Below are positions 53,293 through 64,000 of a DNA stretch of 64,000 nucleotides, piece by piece. The DNA is from Cryptomeria japonica (Eukaryota; Streptophyta; Pinopsida; Cupressales; Cupressaceae): the NCBI RefSeq assembly GCF_030272615.1, contig NC_081411.1:41901140-41965139 (forward strand), written 5' to 3'. Positions within the stretch are counted from its first letter, which is position 1. The number at the start of each line of letters is the position of its first letter. A program made the translations under genes and the position numbers. A model generated the notes under the pieces. That model searched no databases. It worked only from the letters and a program-made list of their open reading frames with translations, and was not told where the DNA came from.

Positions 53293-54575
53293 TGGTGTAA
53301 GAGAACCTAACCCAAATGTAAACTAGGAGGTTAAAGACCATGCCATGAATCATTTCACTCATATTTGAGTTTATATGGTCATTTTAATGTATTTTGAGTC
53401 ATTTTGTGAAGCATTGTAAGACATTAGCTCAAGATGTGTATTTGAGTCCTAATTGGGTCTAGGAGGTCAAATTTATATAAACAATTCATGGAAGGGTAAA
53501 GAGGATGTAAAATGTTTTTTTGAGTCCATCTAAATGTATTTGAAGTGCACAGGCAAAGATTAGGGGTCATATTTATCAAAATGCCAAAATTGTCAATTGT
53601 GTCAAAAATGTTGTCAAGCACAAATTGCATTATAAAGTTGCAAACCAAGGATGTAATTGGTCTTGGGTAGTTGTAACTGCCATATGGATGTGTGAACATT
53701 ATAAAAACCATGATTTGGTTGAATCCAATGGGTGTGTGTAAGATTGGAGGAAGGAAATGAATAACATTTGAAGTTTTTACACACTCCACATTGTTTTCTG
53801 GGTATAGTAGTTTGATCATTCACATTTTTCTTTATGATAATTCATTTGTCTCCATGGGAAATGTATGGGATATGATAATTGAATTAGTTAAATTTGTTTT
53901 CCCTTTGTTTTCATTTAATTTCAATCATTTTGAAGAAAGTTATGCAAGATTTGGTGAAAACTGTCAAAAAAACCCTCCAAATTAGGGTTTGTGGAGTGTC
54001 CACTAAAATATTTTGATTGCACCATTGGAAATTGTTATAAATTTGGTGTTTGATAGAGGTTTGAATTATATTTCAAATTAGTTTAGTTTCAATGTGATTG
54101 GTTAAGTATTTTATGAGATATTTGATGCCCTAGGCAGACTGGGAATGAAGATTTCTTGTTTTTTTTAACAGTCAAAACGGTCTCGGTGCAGAGACCATAA
54201 CTCTTAACTCCATCATTGGATTGTTCTCAATTTTGGATATGGTTTAAGAAACCTAGTTTTTTACAGCTTCACTAAAATGATATTCAAAATATGATTGGGT
54301 TTGAAGGTTATTAATAATTGAGTACAGGTCTATCAGACTGTCATTAACTGGGACAACATAATGCATTGTTTGGGTCTTGAATAATGTTTAAAGGGTTATA
54401 AATGATGTGAAAGATTTGATATTGGATTTTTTGGTTGATATTAATCTTTTTTAGATGCCTCAAACATATCAAGGTTGCAGAATGATGATTATTTTTGGGT
54501 CATTGAGCACCCTAGGATTGAGACTCCATGGTTGATTTGGGGTTCTTGGTTAGTTTTTCGTAATGCTCTGCATCA
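53293..54575 (+). repeat. element E LTR 2 (1,283 bp)
   Basis: Starts TGGTGTAAGAGAACC and ends CTCTGCATCA. It serves as 3' LTR for internal region 1 and 5' LTR for internal region 2. Confidence 0.9.
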
Positions 54576-54980
54576 AATTGGTATCAGAGCCCAGCAAAAG
54601 ATTTGGGCTAGGAAAGTTGTTTATGTTGTGTTTGGTTGTATTTTTTGGATCTACCTAACTTTAGAGGAACACATTGAGGAGAGAACCTGGTTGTGGTTGC
54701 CAAAAGAGTAGGGAGAGAGGTGAGGCAAAGGAAGTGTGAGTTTGTGTGGATGCCTGAGGAACACCTTGAGTTGCAGCCATTGGATATTCCATGGATGTGA
54801 GTAGTTGAGAGGATGATTACCTTTTTTATGTTGGTAGCATTAGCATGAGGATAATTAGAGATTGATGAAAGGAAGAGGCAGAGATAAAGATGAAGACAAA
54901 GACAAAGTTTCAGTCCAAGACACAAAATTTTCTTGCAGGTTGTTTCCAAGGGACTTTGAAAGCTTTCAAGGTCAATAGTA
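54576..54980 (+). other. element E internal region 2 (405 bp)
   Basis: Begins with TGGTATCAGAGCC at 54579. Similar to internal region 1 with small deletions. The ORFs on either strand are not domain-bearing. Confidence 0.88.
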
Positions 54981-56265
54981 TGGTGCAAGAGAACCTAACC
55001 AAAATGTACAAAAGGAGATTAAAGATCATGCCATGAATCATTTCACTCATATTTGAGTTTATATCATCATTTTAATGTATTTTGAGTCATTTTGTGAAGC
55101 ATTGCAAGACATTAGCTCAAGATGTGTATTTGAGCCCTAATTGAGTCTAGGAGGTCAAATTTGTATAAACAATTCATGGAAGGGTAAAGAGGATGTAAAA
55201 TGTTTTTTTGAGTCCATCTAAATGTATTTGAAGTGCACAGGCAAAGATTAGGGGTCATATTTATCAAAATATCAAAATTGTCAATTGTGTCAAAAATGTT
55301 GTCAAGCACAAATTGCATTATAAAGTTGCAAACCAAGGATGTAATTGGTCTTGGGTAGTTGTAACTGCCATATGGATGTGTGGAGGTTATAAATACCATC
55401 ATTTGGTCGAATCCAATGGGTGTGTGTAAGATTGGAGGAAGGAAATGAATAACATTTGAAGTTTTTACACACTCCACATTGTTTTCTGGGTATAGCAGTC
55501 TGATCATTCACATTTTTCTTTATGATAATTCATTTGTCCCCATGGGAAATGTATGGGATATGATAATTTCATCAGTTAAATTTGTTTTCCCTTTGGTTTC
55601 ATTTAATTTCAATCATTTTGAAGCAAGTTATGCAAGATTTGGTGAAACCTGTCAAAAAAACCCTCCAAATTGGGGTTTGTGGAGAGTTTCACTAAAATAT
55701 TTTGATTGCACCATTGGAAATTGTTGTAAATTTGGTGTTTGATAGAGGGTTGAATTATATTTCAAAATAATTCAGTTTCAATGTGATTGGTTAAGTATTT
55801 TATGAGATATTTGATGCCCTAGGCAGACTGGGAATGAAGATTTCTTGCTTTTTTTTAACAGTCAAAACGGTCTCGGTGCAGAGACCATAACTCTTAACTC
55901 CATCATTGGATTATTCTTAATTTTGGATATGGTTTTAGAAACCTAGTTTTTTACAGTGTCACTAAAACAATCTTCAAAATATGCTTGGGTTTGAAGGTTA
56001 TTAATAACAGAGTACGGGTCTATCAGACTTTCATTAACTAGGACAACATAATGCATTGTTTGGGTCTTGAATAATGTTTAAAGGGTTATAAATGATGTGA
56101 AAGATTTGATATTGGATTTGTTGGTTGATATTAATCTTTTTTAGATGCCTCAAACATATCAAGGTTGCAGATTGATGATTATTTTTGGGTCATTGAGCAC
56201 CTTAGGATTGAGACTCCATGGTTGATTGGGGGCTCTTGGTTGGTTTTTCATGATGCTATGCATCA
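54981..56265 (+). repeat. element E LTR 3 (1,285 bp)
   Basis: Starts TGGTGCAAGAGAACC and ends TATGCATCA, directly followed by the right target duplication AGATG (56266-56270). Confidence 0.9.
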
Positions 56266-58454
56266 AGATGACTTGGCGGTCCAGGTGGGTCAGATGAAAA
56301 ACCAAATGTTGACATATGGCGTGAATCAAAGGGTTTTTAACCCAATGACCCGATGTAAGTTATCGGGTATCGGCCAGAGATTGTTATTGCTACCCCCGAT
56401 GACCCGATGTGAGTTATTGGGTATCGGGGGGAATGGATTCATGTCATCCCATAGGCCCGATAGGAAAGTGGATAGACTAGAGCATGATCATCGGGATAAC
56501 TTGTTTGGAGATGTCTTGAGGACCTGATGGATGGGCCTAGACAAGGTAAAGGCCGAACATGTCAAGAGGGATCTGACGGTTGGATCGATGATCTGACGAT
56601 GGCCACTAAGTCGCAACAGAAAGTTGCTTGATGGCTAAAAGCCGTGACTGATGAAGTGGCAAGACAGGTGGAATCTAGGGGGACTCATGAGAAAACCAGA
56701 TGGTGCCACCTAGCAGAGATGCATGATAGATATCTACGTGGCAAGATTCAAAGATTTAAAATATAATTTCTGACTGTGGTGAATAGACAAAAAAATAAAT
56801 GACTGACCTACAGAAAGATTGGTGGCTAAGGGGTTTTATTTTTGCCTGATATATGAGTGTTATATATCAGTGGATGGCTCTCGATCCGAGGAATTTGATT
56901 TTTCTGTCTAGTGCAACCCACGACAAGTATTTTTGGGACAGTGACCTCGGGATCTCTATGTTTATTCTTCAGTTAGAAAGATTGGATTTTCTACAGGCCA
57001 AGTGCGGAAGCGGTTAAGTTTTTAACAACCAGAGACCAGGTGGTGGGGCCTGTTTCTAAGCGGATTACTCAGGGAAGTTAAAAATCATGTTAGTTTCCCA
57101 TGATAAGATGGTTGCCTCTATACTGTAATGGAAACATGTCTGAACTTTAAAGGCCGCGACATGGTGACTAAAGGAAAGGTGCTTAGAAAGGAAACCTCCT
57201 GATCTGTTGGCACCAAAGAATTTTAAGTATTCAAAAGAAATGTTGGCAAAGCTATGTAGGTTGCATCCTACATTGCTTCAAGATAAAAATGGGTTGGTGA
57301 GAGGTACCCAGGAGATCTACAGGGAGATATGTGAGGAACATAATGGTGCACCGCTCTGTGATAAGAACTCATCAATGCTCTGGCACAATATGATCCACTG
57401 ACATTATGAAGCTACCAGTTGTTGCAACCATTTTTGGGTAATAGGAGCCTGCCCTTTCAGGCATCTTCCAAATGAATGCCTAGTGAATTAATGAAGCATG
57501 CATCCAAGGAAGAATGTTAGATTTCTCCCTCAATTGTAATGGCATAAAAATATAACTTTTGCAATAAATAACTTTTAGGGTAAGATTATCATTCTAGGTA
57601 GCCTGAAGCTTGTTGCATCCTCATTTCTATAAAAGGATACCAAGGCTACCTAGAAAAGGGACACAAAATTTTGTAACTAAACTCTGGCGAAATTTTAATG
57701 CGGGCCTGTTTCTTGGCAATTTCATAGTCAGATATGAAGTACTTGCAACCTTTTGATAGGGGAATGAAATATACAATCTAGAGAATTTAAATCTAGATTT
57801 GCATTGTCTCTATGTCACTGTACTGGTGTTTATTTCATTCAAGTAGTCAAGGATTGCTTATTTGAATGATTTGTTAGGCATCTAATGAAGTTGTTCTGAG
57901 TCTTTTCTTTAAGGAGGAAAATATAAAATACTTTGGACAAAGTCATTGATATCAGTACTCTTGGTGTGAATTGGATGATGAAGTCTGATGTAGATTAGGA
58001 CTCCGTATATGTCAGGCATATTCAGAGTTGATAGATCAGAAACTTGTGATTTGTGTACTAGTTTCTCTTGTCATTTTGCAGTCTGTTGTAGATGACTCTA
58101 TTGCCCAGATAAGGCATTGGTTTATGTGTTGGTTTTTGTTGCATTTTGTGATCCTTTTTAAGAAATTCAAATGAATTTCCCATTTAGGTTAGTTGTACTG
58201 GTCAGTAAGGAAAGTTTGTAGGAATTTACACTGGTTTTCTGCAAACTAGTTACTATTTTTGTGAGAAAATAGTCTAAAATGGGTTCACCTGCCCAAGCTT
58301 TTATAAGCTTAAAGTGTAGGAGGTTTCCTAAATCTATAACCTCACATTGTTGTCTTTATTTCAAACTTTTGATGTTCTCTTCCATTGCAGCACAGAGGCA
58401 ATAGTTTTGATTTTTAAAGAGAAGGAATAGAGGTTTTCAAAATGGTGAACAATA
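56266..58454 (+). repeat. element A 3' LTR, segment 3
   Basis: Matches about 6077-8251 of the 5' LTR, with the TATA box conserved at 57627-57636. Ends GGTGAACAATA. After the duplicated AGATG it contributes 2,184 bp, bringing the rebuilt 3' LTR to about 3.75 kb. Confidence 0.92.
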
Positions 58455-58459
58455 GAACC
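58455..58459. repeat. target-site duplication GAACC, right copy of element A
   Basis: Identical to 4508-4512, directly after the 3' LTR. Confidence 0.85.
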
Positions 58460-59175
58460 TATAATGACATAATAGGTCTTATTGTGACTTAATAACATGA
58501 CCATGTATGCAAAAATATTTCACATTATATACTTGAGTTCGGGCCTTAAGACCTATATTTATGATATATTAGGGCCTATTATGTCATGTGATAAATTAAT
58601 GACCTATTATCACATAATTTAGGTCCTAATATCACATACATAATAGGTCCTAATACTTGCATAATATAGGTCTTAAGGGGAGTCAAGTATAATGTGAAAT
58701 GTTTTTGCATATGTGGTCATGTATTAAGTCATAATTAATAAGACCTATTATGTCATAATAGGTTCTAACTTATATCATATTTAAGACCTACTTAATTTCA
58801 TGTGATAGGTCCTTTAATATCACATAATATATCTGTCTTCAGGGACTCAAGTATATTAATGTGAAATTTTTTTGCATACGTGGTCAGATTAAGTAATAAT
58901 AAGGCCTATTATGTGATATTATGACTTATTATGTGATTAAAGGTCTTAAATATGACATAAATTTAGAACCTATTATGTCATAATAGGTTCTATTTATATG
59001 ACTAGATGTATGCAAAAACATTTCACGTTATACTCAAGAGTCCCCTTAAGACCTATATTATGCAGATATTAAGACCTATTACATGTGATATTAGGAGGTC
59101 TATTATGCAATAATAGACCTCTTAAATATGACATAATAGTCCACCTATTATGACATAATTTTTAGGTCTTACTAA
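58460..59175. repeat. foldback-type repeat array, right part
   Basis: Palindromic words such as ACCTATTATGTCATAATAGG recur throughout. A longer arm of about 60 bp (ATGCAAAAATATTTCACATT.. to ..TTAAGACCTATAT) is direct at about 58507 and 58987 and inverted at about 58666-58725 and 58833-58885. A further direct arm lies left of element A at 4382. The structure suggests a foldback or MITE-derived array. Non-coding. Confidence 0.8.
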
Positions 59176-59257
59176 ATGACTTGAAAATTTGGTTTCAAAT
59201 TAAACTTGGAATTTCATTGCATTAAAAATATTCTCTGTCATCTTAAATTATGTGCAG

Positions 59258-59448
59258 AATGGGCTCAACAAGAAGGGAGTTCTCAAGCGGGAGTCGAGGA
59301 AAATGAACCTATTGAAGAACACAATATATTTGATGAACATAGGGAGGAGCTTGCCCAAGTTGAACCAATGGAGGTTGAAGGAGAGGGGCCAGGCTCCTTA
59401 CCTCCTACCACCGGTATGGATGAGCATACTGTGGATCTAGCTAAATAG
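59258..59448 (+). CDS. candidate second exon of the gene starting at 3113, acidic segment
   Basis: The acceptor TTAAATTATGTGCAG|AATGGG opens a frame (WAQQEGSSQAGVEENEPIEE.. to ..TGMDEHTVDLAK) that is phase-compatible with the donor at 3215. The acidic, low-complexity content resembles a linker between domains. It ends at TAG 59446, but the same frame reads on for another 35 codons (KNLDHLLEMDVDELKRLSEE), so the stop may be a decayed CAG. Not a recognised domain. Confidence 0.35.
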
Positions 59449-62254
59449 GTGAAGAAAAATATTTCTTATAAAAATTTAGATCATTTACTTGAAATGGATG
59501 TGGATGAGTTGAAACGTCTCAGTGAAGAAGCTAGACATACTAAAGGAGATCAATGAATAAAAGTGCAAAAGAAATAATGTCTCATTTATACAATCTTGAT
59601 ACTACACTAGAAAAAGTTCAATTGTTATCAATTGTACTTACTCGTAAAGACTTAATAGATCCACTAAATTTTCTGGTATAGATACAACAAGTCAAAAGAG
59701 GAAAACTTCTCAACTACAAAAATGTATTGTTGATAATGTTAAGAAAGGTTTGGTGAACATTGGTAAAAAATCTCGAACAATAGATAAGACCATTTCAAGA
59801 AGAGTGATGTTGACATCTTTAGTAAATGAAAGATTGCCTCCAAAAAGACAAATCTCTTCATTTTCATCTGAGTTTGGTTTTAGTAAAGGACAATATCAAA
59901 ATATGTGAAAAGGAGAAAGAGTTTGGATGATACTACCTCAGAAGGGAATTCGACAATTATGTGTAGAGCTCCTCGTTCTCATAGAATTGAAGTTGTTGTT
60001 AGGAACTTCGTGACAAGTTTTTGGAATGATAATACTCATCCTTCATCAAACAATAGAGATGTTATCAAACAAAGGATTGGCCCCGATTGTTATGATCTCC
60101 ATGAAAAATATTGGTTAGAACAACAAAACAGGAATTGTATGCTTTGTTTACTAAAACAAAACCTCATATAAAGATTGGACAAACCATGTTTGAACGGTTA
60201 AAGCCATATTATGTGAAGGTAAACAAAGTCTGCAAAACTTGTTGTTGTCGTTATCACATCAAATTTGATTTGTACTATCAGCTATTTCAAAATATTAGAG
60301 AATATAGTGATGGTTATGAAAATGCTCCTCCTAAACAAACAAGTTAATTCATAGCATCCATCTTATGTGATAAATCAGATGATAATGCAACTAGTCAAAA
60401 AAATTGCATAAAAGGAATTTGTGGAACATGTAGGGAGTTGGCTAAATTGTCTTTGAGAGATGAAGATACTGACATGAGGAAGATGGTAAATTGCAAGAGT
60501 TACAAGTAAAAAAAAATTGAAACAAAATTTGGAAAGGAATCTACAAGGTTAGATTATGTAGAAGAGGAAATACATATTGGAATATTTATGGAAAATTTTT
60601 GTAAGTTGATAAAACCATACATATGTCATGGGTTTTTTGCCAAGTGGCAAGCAAAATAATTTAAAACTATTGGCATATGATGAACCGACATGTTGATATG
60701 ATGATAATGTATGTTGTCATTGATTTCAATAAGTGCAAGTGAACCAGTATGCAGATTGGAAGAAGTTGGTGAACTAGTATGAAGAGATGTAGTGAACTGG
60801 TGTCTGGGTTTCACTAAGTGTGACTATCGGTTGGTAGTCTCAGCTCTAGGGTTTTTGGTTTGGCAATCTCGCTTGTGCGATGCAACCGATGGCGTTTTGT
60901 GATGAGTTAGCTAAGAGATGAAGATGAGATCATGATGCCACGTCAACTTTGTGCATGTGAAGGATTTCCTTGAGGATCTTGCATGTGAAGATCGACTGCA
61001 TTAAATGTCTACCTTGGGATTGAACATTATTCTTAGTGGTATGAGAAGAAAGCATGATGAGTTACTGATTTCTATGTGCGGTGAAGAATGGACGATGCAG
61101 ATTGTCTAGTGATCTATTTGAAATTGTATTTCTCTATGCAAAGTGTTTGGATGGTCAGGATTGGACCGCTTGTATTGTAAACCTAAAATTCTTAGGGTTT
61201 AGGGTTTATGTTACTGACCTAATTATTGTCTATAGGGTCGATGATGTTTGTTATTGTAAGTTGTTGGCAAATATTGTGTGGGTATCTGCGTGATGAGATA
61301 CTTGCTAGACCAGAGAGAGAAAACTGTAGAGTGTGATTGCAGAGTAGAGGAACTAAAAAGGATTTGCCTTAGCATATAGTGTTGTTATCAGATCAAAGAT
61401 TTACCTGTTGTCTTCTAACCATTTCAACAGAACAAAAATCCCTTTGTCGGGTAGCTTTAACAGGCTTATTGTAAATCCTCTAACCAGGTGATTAAAGTTC
61501 ATTGAGCTCTTGAAATCCTCTAGCAAGGTAACCTTTAACAGGGTATATAGCCATCCCTTAACCGGGTGATCTTTAATAGGATCAGTTCCTAGCAGAACCT
61601 TATTGTAAAGTCTTCAACCGGACTAGGCTCCTAACAGAGAGCTTCAAAAGAGTTCAAAAACAATCTTGTGGGTATCATCCCCACCATGGTTTTTCCCATT
61701 TGGGTTTCCACATGAAAAATCTGTGTTATGAGTTGTGCATTTTTTTTTATGTAATGATTAAGTATTCTTTGTTTAAGTGATTATGCATGCAGAGCTAATG
61801 ATTATGGTATTGTTGACACACCATATGCATACGTTTATGGGTGAAGTAGTTATCAAGTATTGAATGTATTTGAAGGGTTCAGTTTTACTAGTTTATGTTG
61901 TCTGAAGTCTTACTGTGTTTGACCGATATTGCCATGGTTAAGTTCAGTAATGAAGACAACCCATTAGCATTGTTTTAACTTGATAAGTTGCCAAGAAGTT
62001 TTTGTATGTATTGATTCACCCCCCCCCCCCCTCTCAATGCCAATTAGGGTATCTGTTGTTCATCATTATTTATCAAAAATATTAAGAGACACTTTCCCAC
62101 TTGGAACTATTCTATCCATAGTGGACTTTGCAAAAAATTACTCTTTTGCACATCAAAAAGAGATTCAATCAGAGTATTACTTTTCAAAGAAAATCACTAT
62201 TATGGTGCATGTGTGTTATCGACATGCACAAATGGATTTGGATGGTGTTTATAG
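59449..62254 (+). pseudogene. degenerate uncharacterised (possibly transposase-derived) gene with CCCRYH motif
   Basis: Fragments in changing frames read as one protein: TIDKTISRRVMLTSLVNERL (about 59775), EVVVRNFVTSFWNDNTHPSS and NNRDVIKQRIGPDCYDLHEK (about 59985-60110), and KIGQTMFERLKPYYVKVNKV then CKTCCCRYHIKFDLYYQLFQ (60170-60295). CIKGICGTCRELAKLSLRDE and FFAKWQAKQ (to about 60660) follow. After a solo LTR come RVSVVHHYLSKILRDTFPLG and SIVDFAKNYSFAHQKEIQSE (62046-62170). Frameshifts near 59905 and 60112 and several stops show decay. Cys-rich CCCRYH and DFAENY..EIQS-type motifs remind me of an uncharacterised family in plants and animals, possibly transposon-derived; I cannot name it. 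The 3' end is cut by element G's LTR. Confidence 0.55.
60668..62042 (+). mobile_element. solo LTR of a copia-like element
   Basis: Starts TATTGGCATATGATGA, like the element D LTR start (TATTGGCATTATGATGA). Its second half has the same landmarks as D: repeated CCTCTAACAAGG/AACCGGGTGATC words, TTTTTCCCATTTGGGTTTCC and a C-rich stretch before the end (CACCCCCCCCC). No interior follows: the host gene reading resumes at about 62046. Flanking 5-mers (AAAAC, ATTAG) do not match, so the ends are accurate to a few bases only. Confidence 0.65.
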
Positions 62255-63621
62255 TGTAGTCACATAAAACTGTCCATTTTAATTAAATGAATATTTGCTA
62301 TTTATTTGATTAAAAATCCACTAGCCATCAGTTAATTAAATTAATATTTAATTAATTCATCTTCAAACATTCTCCTATTAATTAAATAAATTATTCAATT
62401 TATTTTAATTAATTCATTAAACCAAATTCACAATCAATTAAATGAATAAAATCTATTTATTTAATTAAATCCCCCTTTTTCCTCTTTTAAATAAATTAAC
62501 ATTTATTTAAATCATTAAACCCCCCCCCACTTACATTTTCCTACAAATGCAACTTGCACACACAAATTGAAATAAATTAATTTTATTTTAATTAAAATCC
62601 TATTTTCCCTCACCCAACAAATCCACTTGCATTCCTAAACCCCCTTCTAAATTCTTCTAACCCCTTCCTAATTAGCCTAATCCATTCCCTAATTATTGTC
62701 ACATTCCTAAGCAACTTGGAGTCACTTCTCAAAGCAAGCATTTAATGCTTTGTGTGTTCAACACATTAACCTCCAAAGTCTTCCAAACCATTAATGGCTC
62801 TTACATGACCATTAATGGCTCTTACATAACCATTTATGGCTAATTCATCTTGTCTCCTCAAGCATTTATTGCTTTGACCATGGTTATCCCTTTTGCCTTT
62901 GCACAAGAGTTTATCCATTGGATAAAAGGTTTATTCTTTGAATAAAGAGTTTATTCATTCAACTAACCTTGACCTTAACTCCCAAGGTCATGTCAAGCAT
63001 TTAATGCTTATTCCCTATCCTCTCAACCTATCTCACATTGACACTTGTCATCTTGGGATTGGGTTGAAACCCCTCACATGGATTGAAAATCATTCAATCC
63101 TGACCCTTGTTGAGATTGCTCAATCTCAACCATCCATTGCTCCATTTTTCCTATAAATAGAGCCCATTTCTTCATAATCCAAATCTTGAAAACTTGTATG
63201 CATTTAATCTATAGGCATTTTAAGAGAGCATTTTAGCATAATCAACTAATATCTTGTCATTTTGGATAAAATAAATCATTTTAGTATCAATAGTATAGTA
63301 TTAGCTTTTTATTCATATTTAGAGCAAATACCTCAAATCTCAATCCTCCATAAGCATCCATAGTGCAAAAAGTTGCTGAGAGCTACACTAGTTTGGAACT
63401 TGGAGAGGAGAGGAACAAAGGAGAAGGAGCCAAGAGCATGTTAGGAGGCATTTGGAGATGCCTCATCATATTTACTTTCGTAGTTAAATATTCTCTCATG
63501 TTTTTGGCATCTCTTTTGATATGCCTATTTAGATTAGTTTTTGATTGATTAACACTAATGGTTTCTTGTGTGTTGTGTGTTATTTATCATCAACTAACCT
63601 TGTCCATTTTGCAGTGCATCA
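62255..63621 (+). repeat. element G 5' LTR (about 1,367 bp)
   Basis: From TGTAGTCAC to GTGCATCA, two bases before the primer site. Of similar length to the C LTR (about 1,430 bp) and clearly related, but diverged. 62750-62850 has ATTAATGGCTCTTACAT repeats. Confidence 0.75.
63151..63160 (+). promoter_or_regulatory. TATA box of the element G LTR
   Basis: CTATAAATAG followed by AGCCC, the same box as in the element C LTR (11107-11116, - strand). Confidence 0.6.
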
Positions 63622-63623
63622 TT

Positions 63624-63642
63624 TGGTGAACCCGACGTGAAT
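63624..63642 (+). other. element G primer-binding site
   Basis: TGGTGAACCCGACGTGAAT begins two bases after the LTR end and has the TGG start typical of tRNA 3'-CCA pairing. I cannot assign the tRNA with confidence. Confidence 0.65.
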
Positions 63643-63713
63643 CCAAGTACCCAAAAACTATTTATTTTTGACCAATAACATGTTTGAATGTTGAATTTGA
63701 CACACAGGTTGCG

Positions 63714-63950
63714 CTTTAGCACTATTGATCATGTTGTAGCACTATTGTAACTTGTTGTTCTAGCGCTATTGTTCTTACAATAGTGCTATTGTACCAAGTT
63801 TAGCGCTATTGACATTGTTTGAGTGCTTTTGACCTTGTTTTGGTGCTATTGAGCATGTTTGAGCGCTTTTGCCTTCCCTATCATTTTTCTTCTTTTAGCG
63901 CATTTGTGTTAAATAGCGCTTCTGTTTAAACACAGAGTAGCGCTATTGTA
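63714..63950 (+). repeat. TAGCGC motif array in the element G leader
   Basis: TAGCGCTATTG, TAGCGCAT and TAGCGCTT occur five times, with further decayed forms (TAGCAC, TAGTGC, GAGCGC) in 240 bp, in sense orientation. Same core word and same position (after the primer site) as in the element C leader. Confidence 0.8.
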
Positions 63951-64000
63951 ACAGAACGTTGTAAAAATGACCTTGTAATTGAAAAAAGAAAAATTCTTAG

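Larger units (their letters stand above)
46448..56265 (+). mobile_element. element E: TRIM-like array, LTR-internal-LTR-internal-LTR
   Basis: Three copies of a 1.28-kb LTR (first split by F: 46448-52870; 53293-54575; 54981-56265) are separated by two very short interiors (422 and 405 bp). Each interior starts with TGGTATCAGAGC. AGATG flanks the array (46443-46447 and 56266-56270). There is no protein-coding capacity. This is the tandem form known for terminal-repeat retrotransposons in miniature (TRIM), except that the LTRs are unusually long. Confidence 0.9.
4513..58454 (+). mobile_element. element A: old Tat-like Ty3/gypsy retrotransposon, full span including nested insertions
   Basis: The order is 5' LTR, primer site, gag, [nested C and its duplicated block], protease tail, RNase H, RT, RNase H, integrase, 3' LTR (interrupted by D and E). 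GAACC flanks both ends. Removing the D and E insertions gives a 3' LTR of about 3.75 kb against 3.74 kb for the 5' LTR. By eye the first 125 bases of the two LTRs differ at roughly one position in eleven, so the insertion is old, and gag and pol carry many stops. It cannot be autonomous now. The assignment to a Tat-like group rests on the second RNase H and on the primer-site sequence. Confidence 0.88.
62255..64000 (+). mobile_element. element G: 5' end of a C-related Ty3/gypsy element, runs off the window
   Basis: LTR 62255-63621, primer site 63624, and the start of a leader with TAGCGC words. The LTR begins TGTAGTCACATAAAACTGTCC against TGTAGACGCATAAAAATGACC in element C and shares the AT-rich TTAATTAAAT part, the CTTCTAACCCC segment and the CTATAAATAGAGC box. 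It inserted into the degenerate gene at 62254. No coding region is in view. Confidence 0.78.

Overview
This window looks like nuclear DNA from a large-genome plant. Almost all of it is nested LTR retrotransposons of plant type: Tat-like Ty3/gypsy with an extra RNase H, Ty1/copia, and TRIM-like. There are plant mobile domain (PMD) genes, AT-rich spacers, microsatellites and a possible host intron of about 56 kb. A conifer-like gymnosperm is my best guess, but that is inference. I see no tRNA or rRNA gene, no CRISPR array and no bacterial feature.

Layout. 1-4370: spacer with a possible old LTR remnant, a 94-bp minisatellite plus CA repeat, a TTCGAACGAAC motif array and a candidate first exon (3113-3215). 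4379-4512 and 58460-59175: a foldback-type repeat array split by the main insertion. 4513-58454: element A, an old Tat-like Ty3/gypsy element on the + strand with 3.74-kb LTRs and a GAACC target-site duplication.

Inside A lies element C (10612-27268), a Tat-like element on the - strand. It has a nearly intact gag-pol and a spliced, antisense PMD gene with its own TATA box. A 6,266-bp block (9075-15340: A gag, C 3' LTR and most of the PMD gene) is repeated at 27269-33534. A's degenerate pol (33535-37350) follows. A's 3' LTR is in three pieces, split by D (38425-45768, a non-autonomous copia-like element) and E (46448-56265, a TRIM-like LTR-internal-LTR-internal-LTR array, target duplication AGATG). 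E contains F (46810-51944, truncated Ty1/copia, target duplication GATGT). With D and E removed, A's 3' LTR is about 3.75 kb, matching the 3.74-kb 5' LTR, which supports the whole reconstruction.

59258-62254: a degenerate uncharacterised gene with a CCCRYH motif, interrupted by a copia-type solo LTR (about 60668-62042). 62255-64000: the 5' LTR, primer site and leader of element G, a relative of C, running off the window.

Main points of interest: (1) the antisense, intron-containing PMD gene carried by a Tat element; (2) dense TAGCGC motif arrays placed in sense orientation downstream of the promoter in three transcription units (PMD intron, C gag-pol leader, G leader); (3) the recent 6.27-kb duplication; (4) an RNase H placed before RT in A; (5) stop codons that look like CAG-to-TAG changes, one shown directly by the duplicate.
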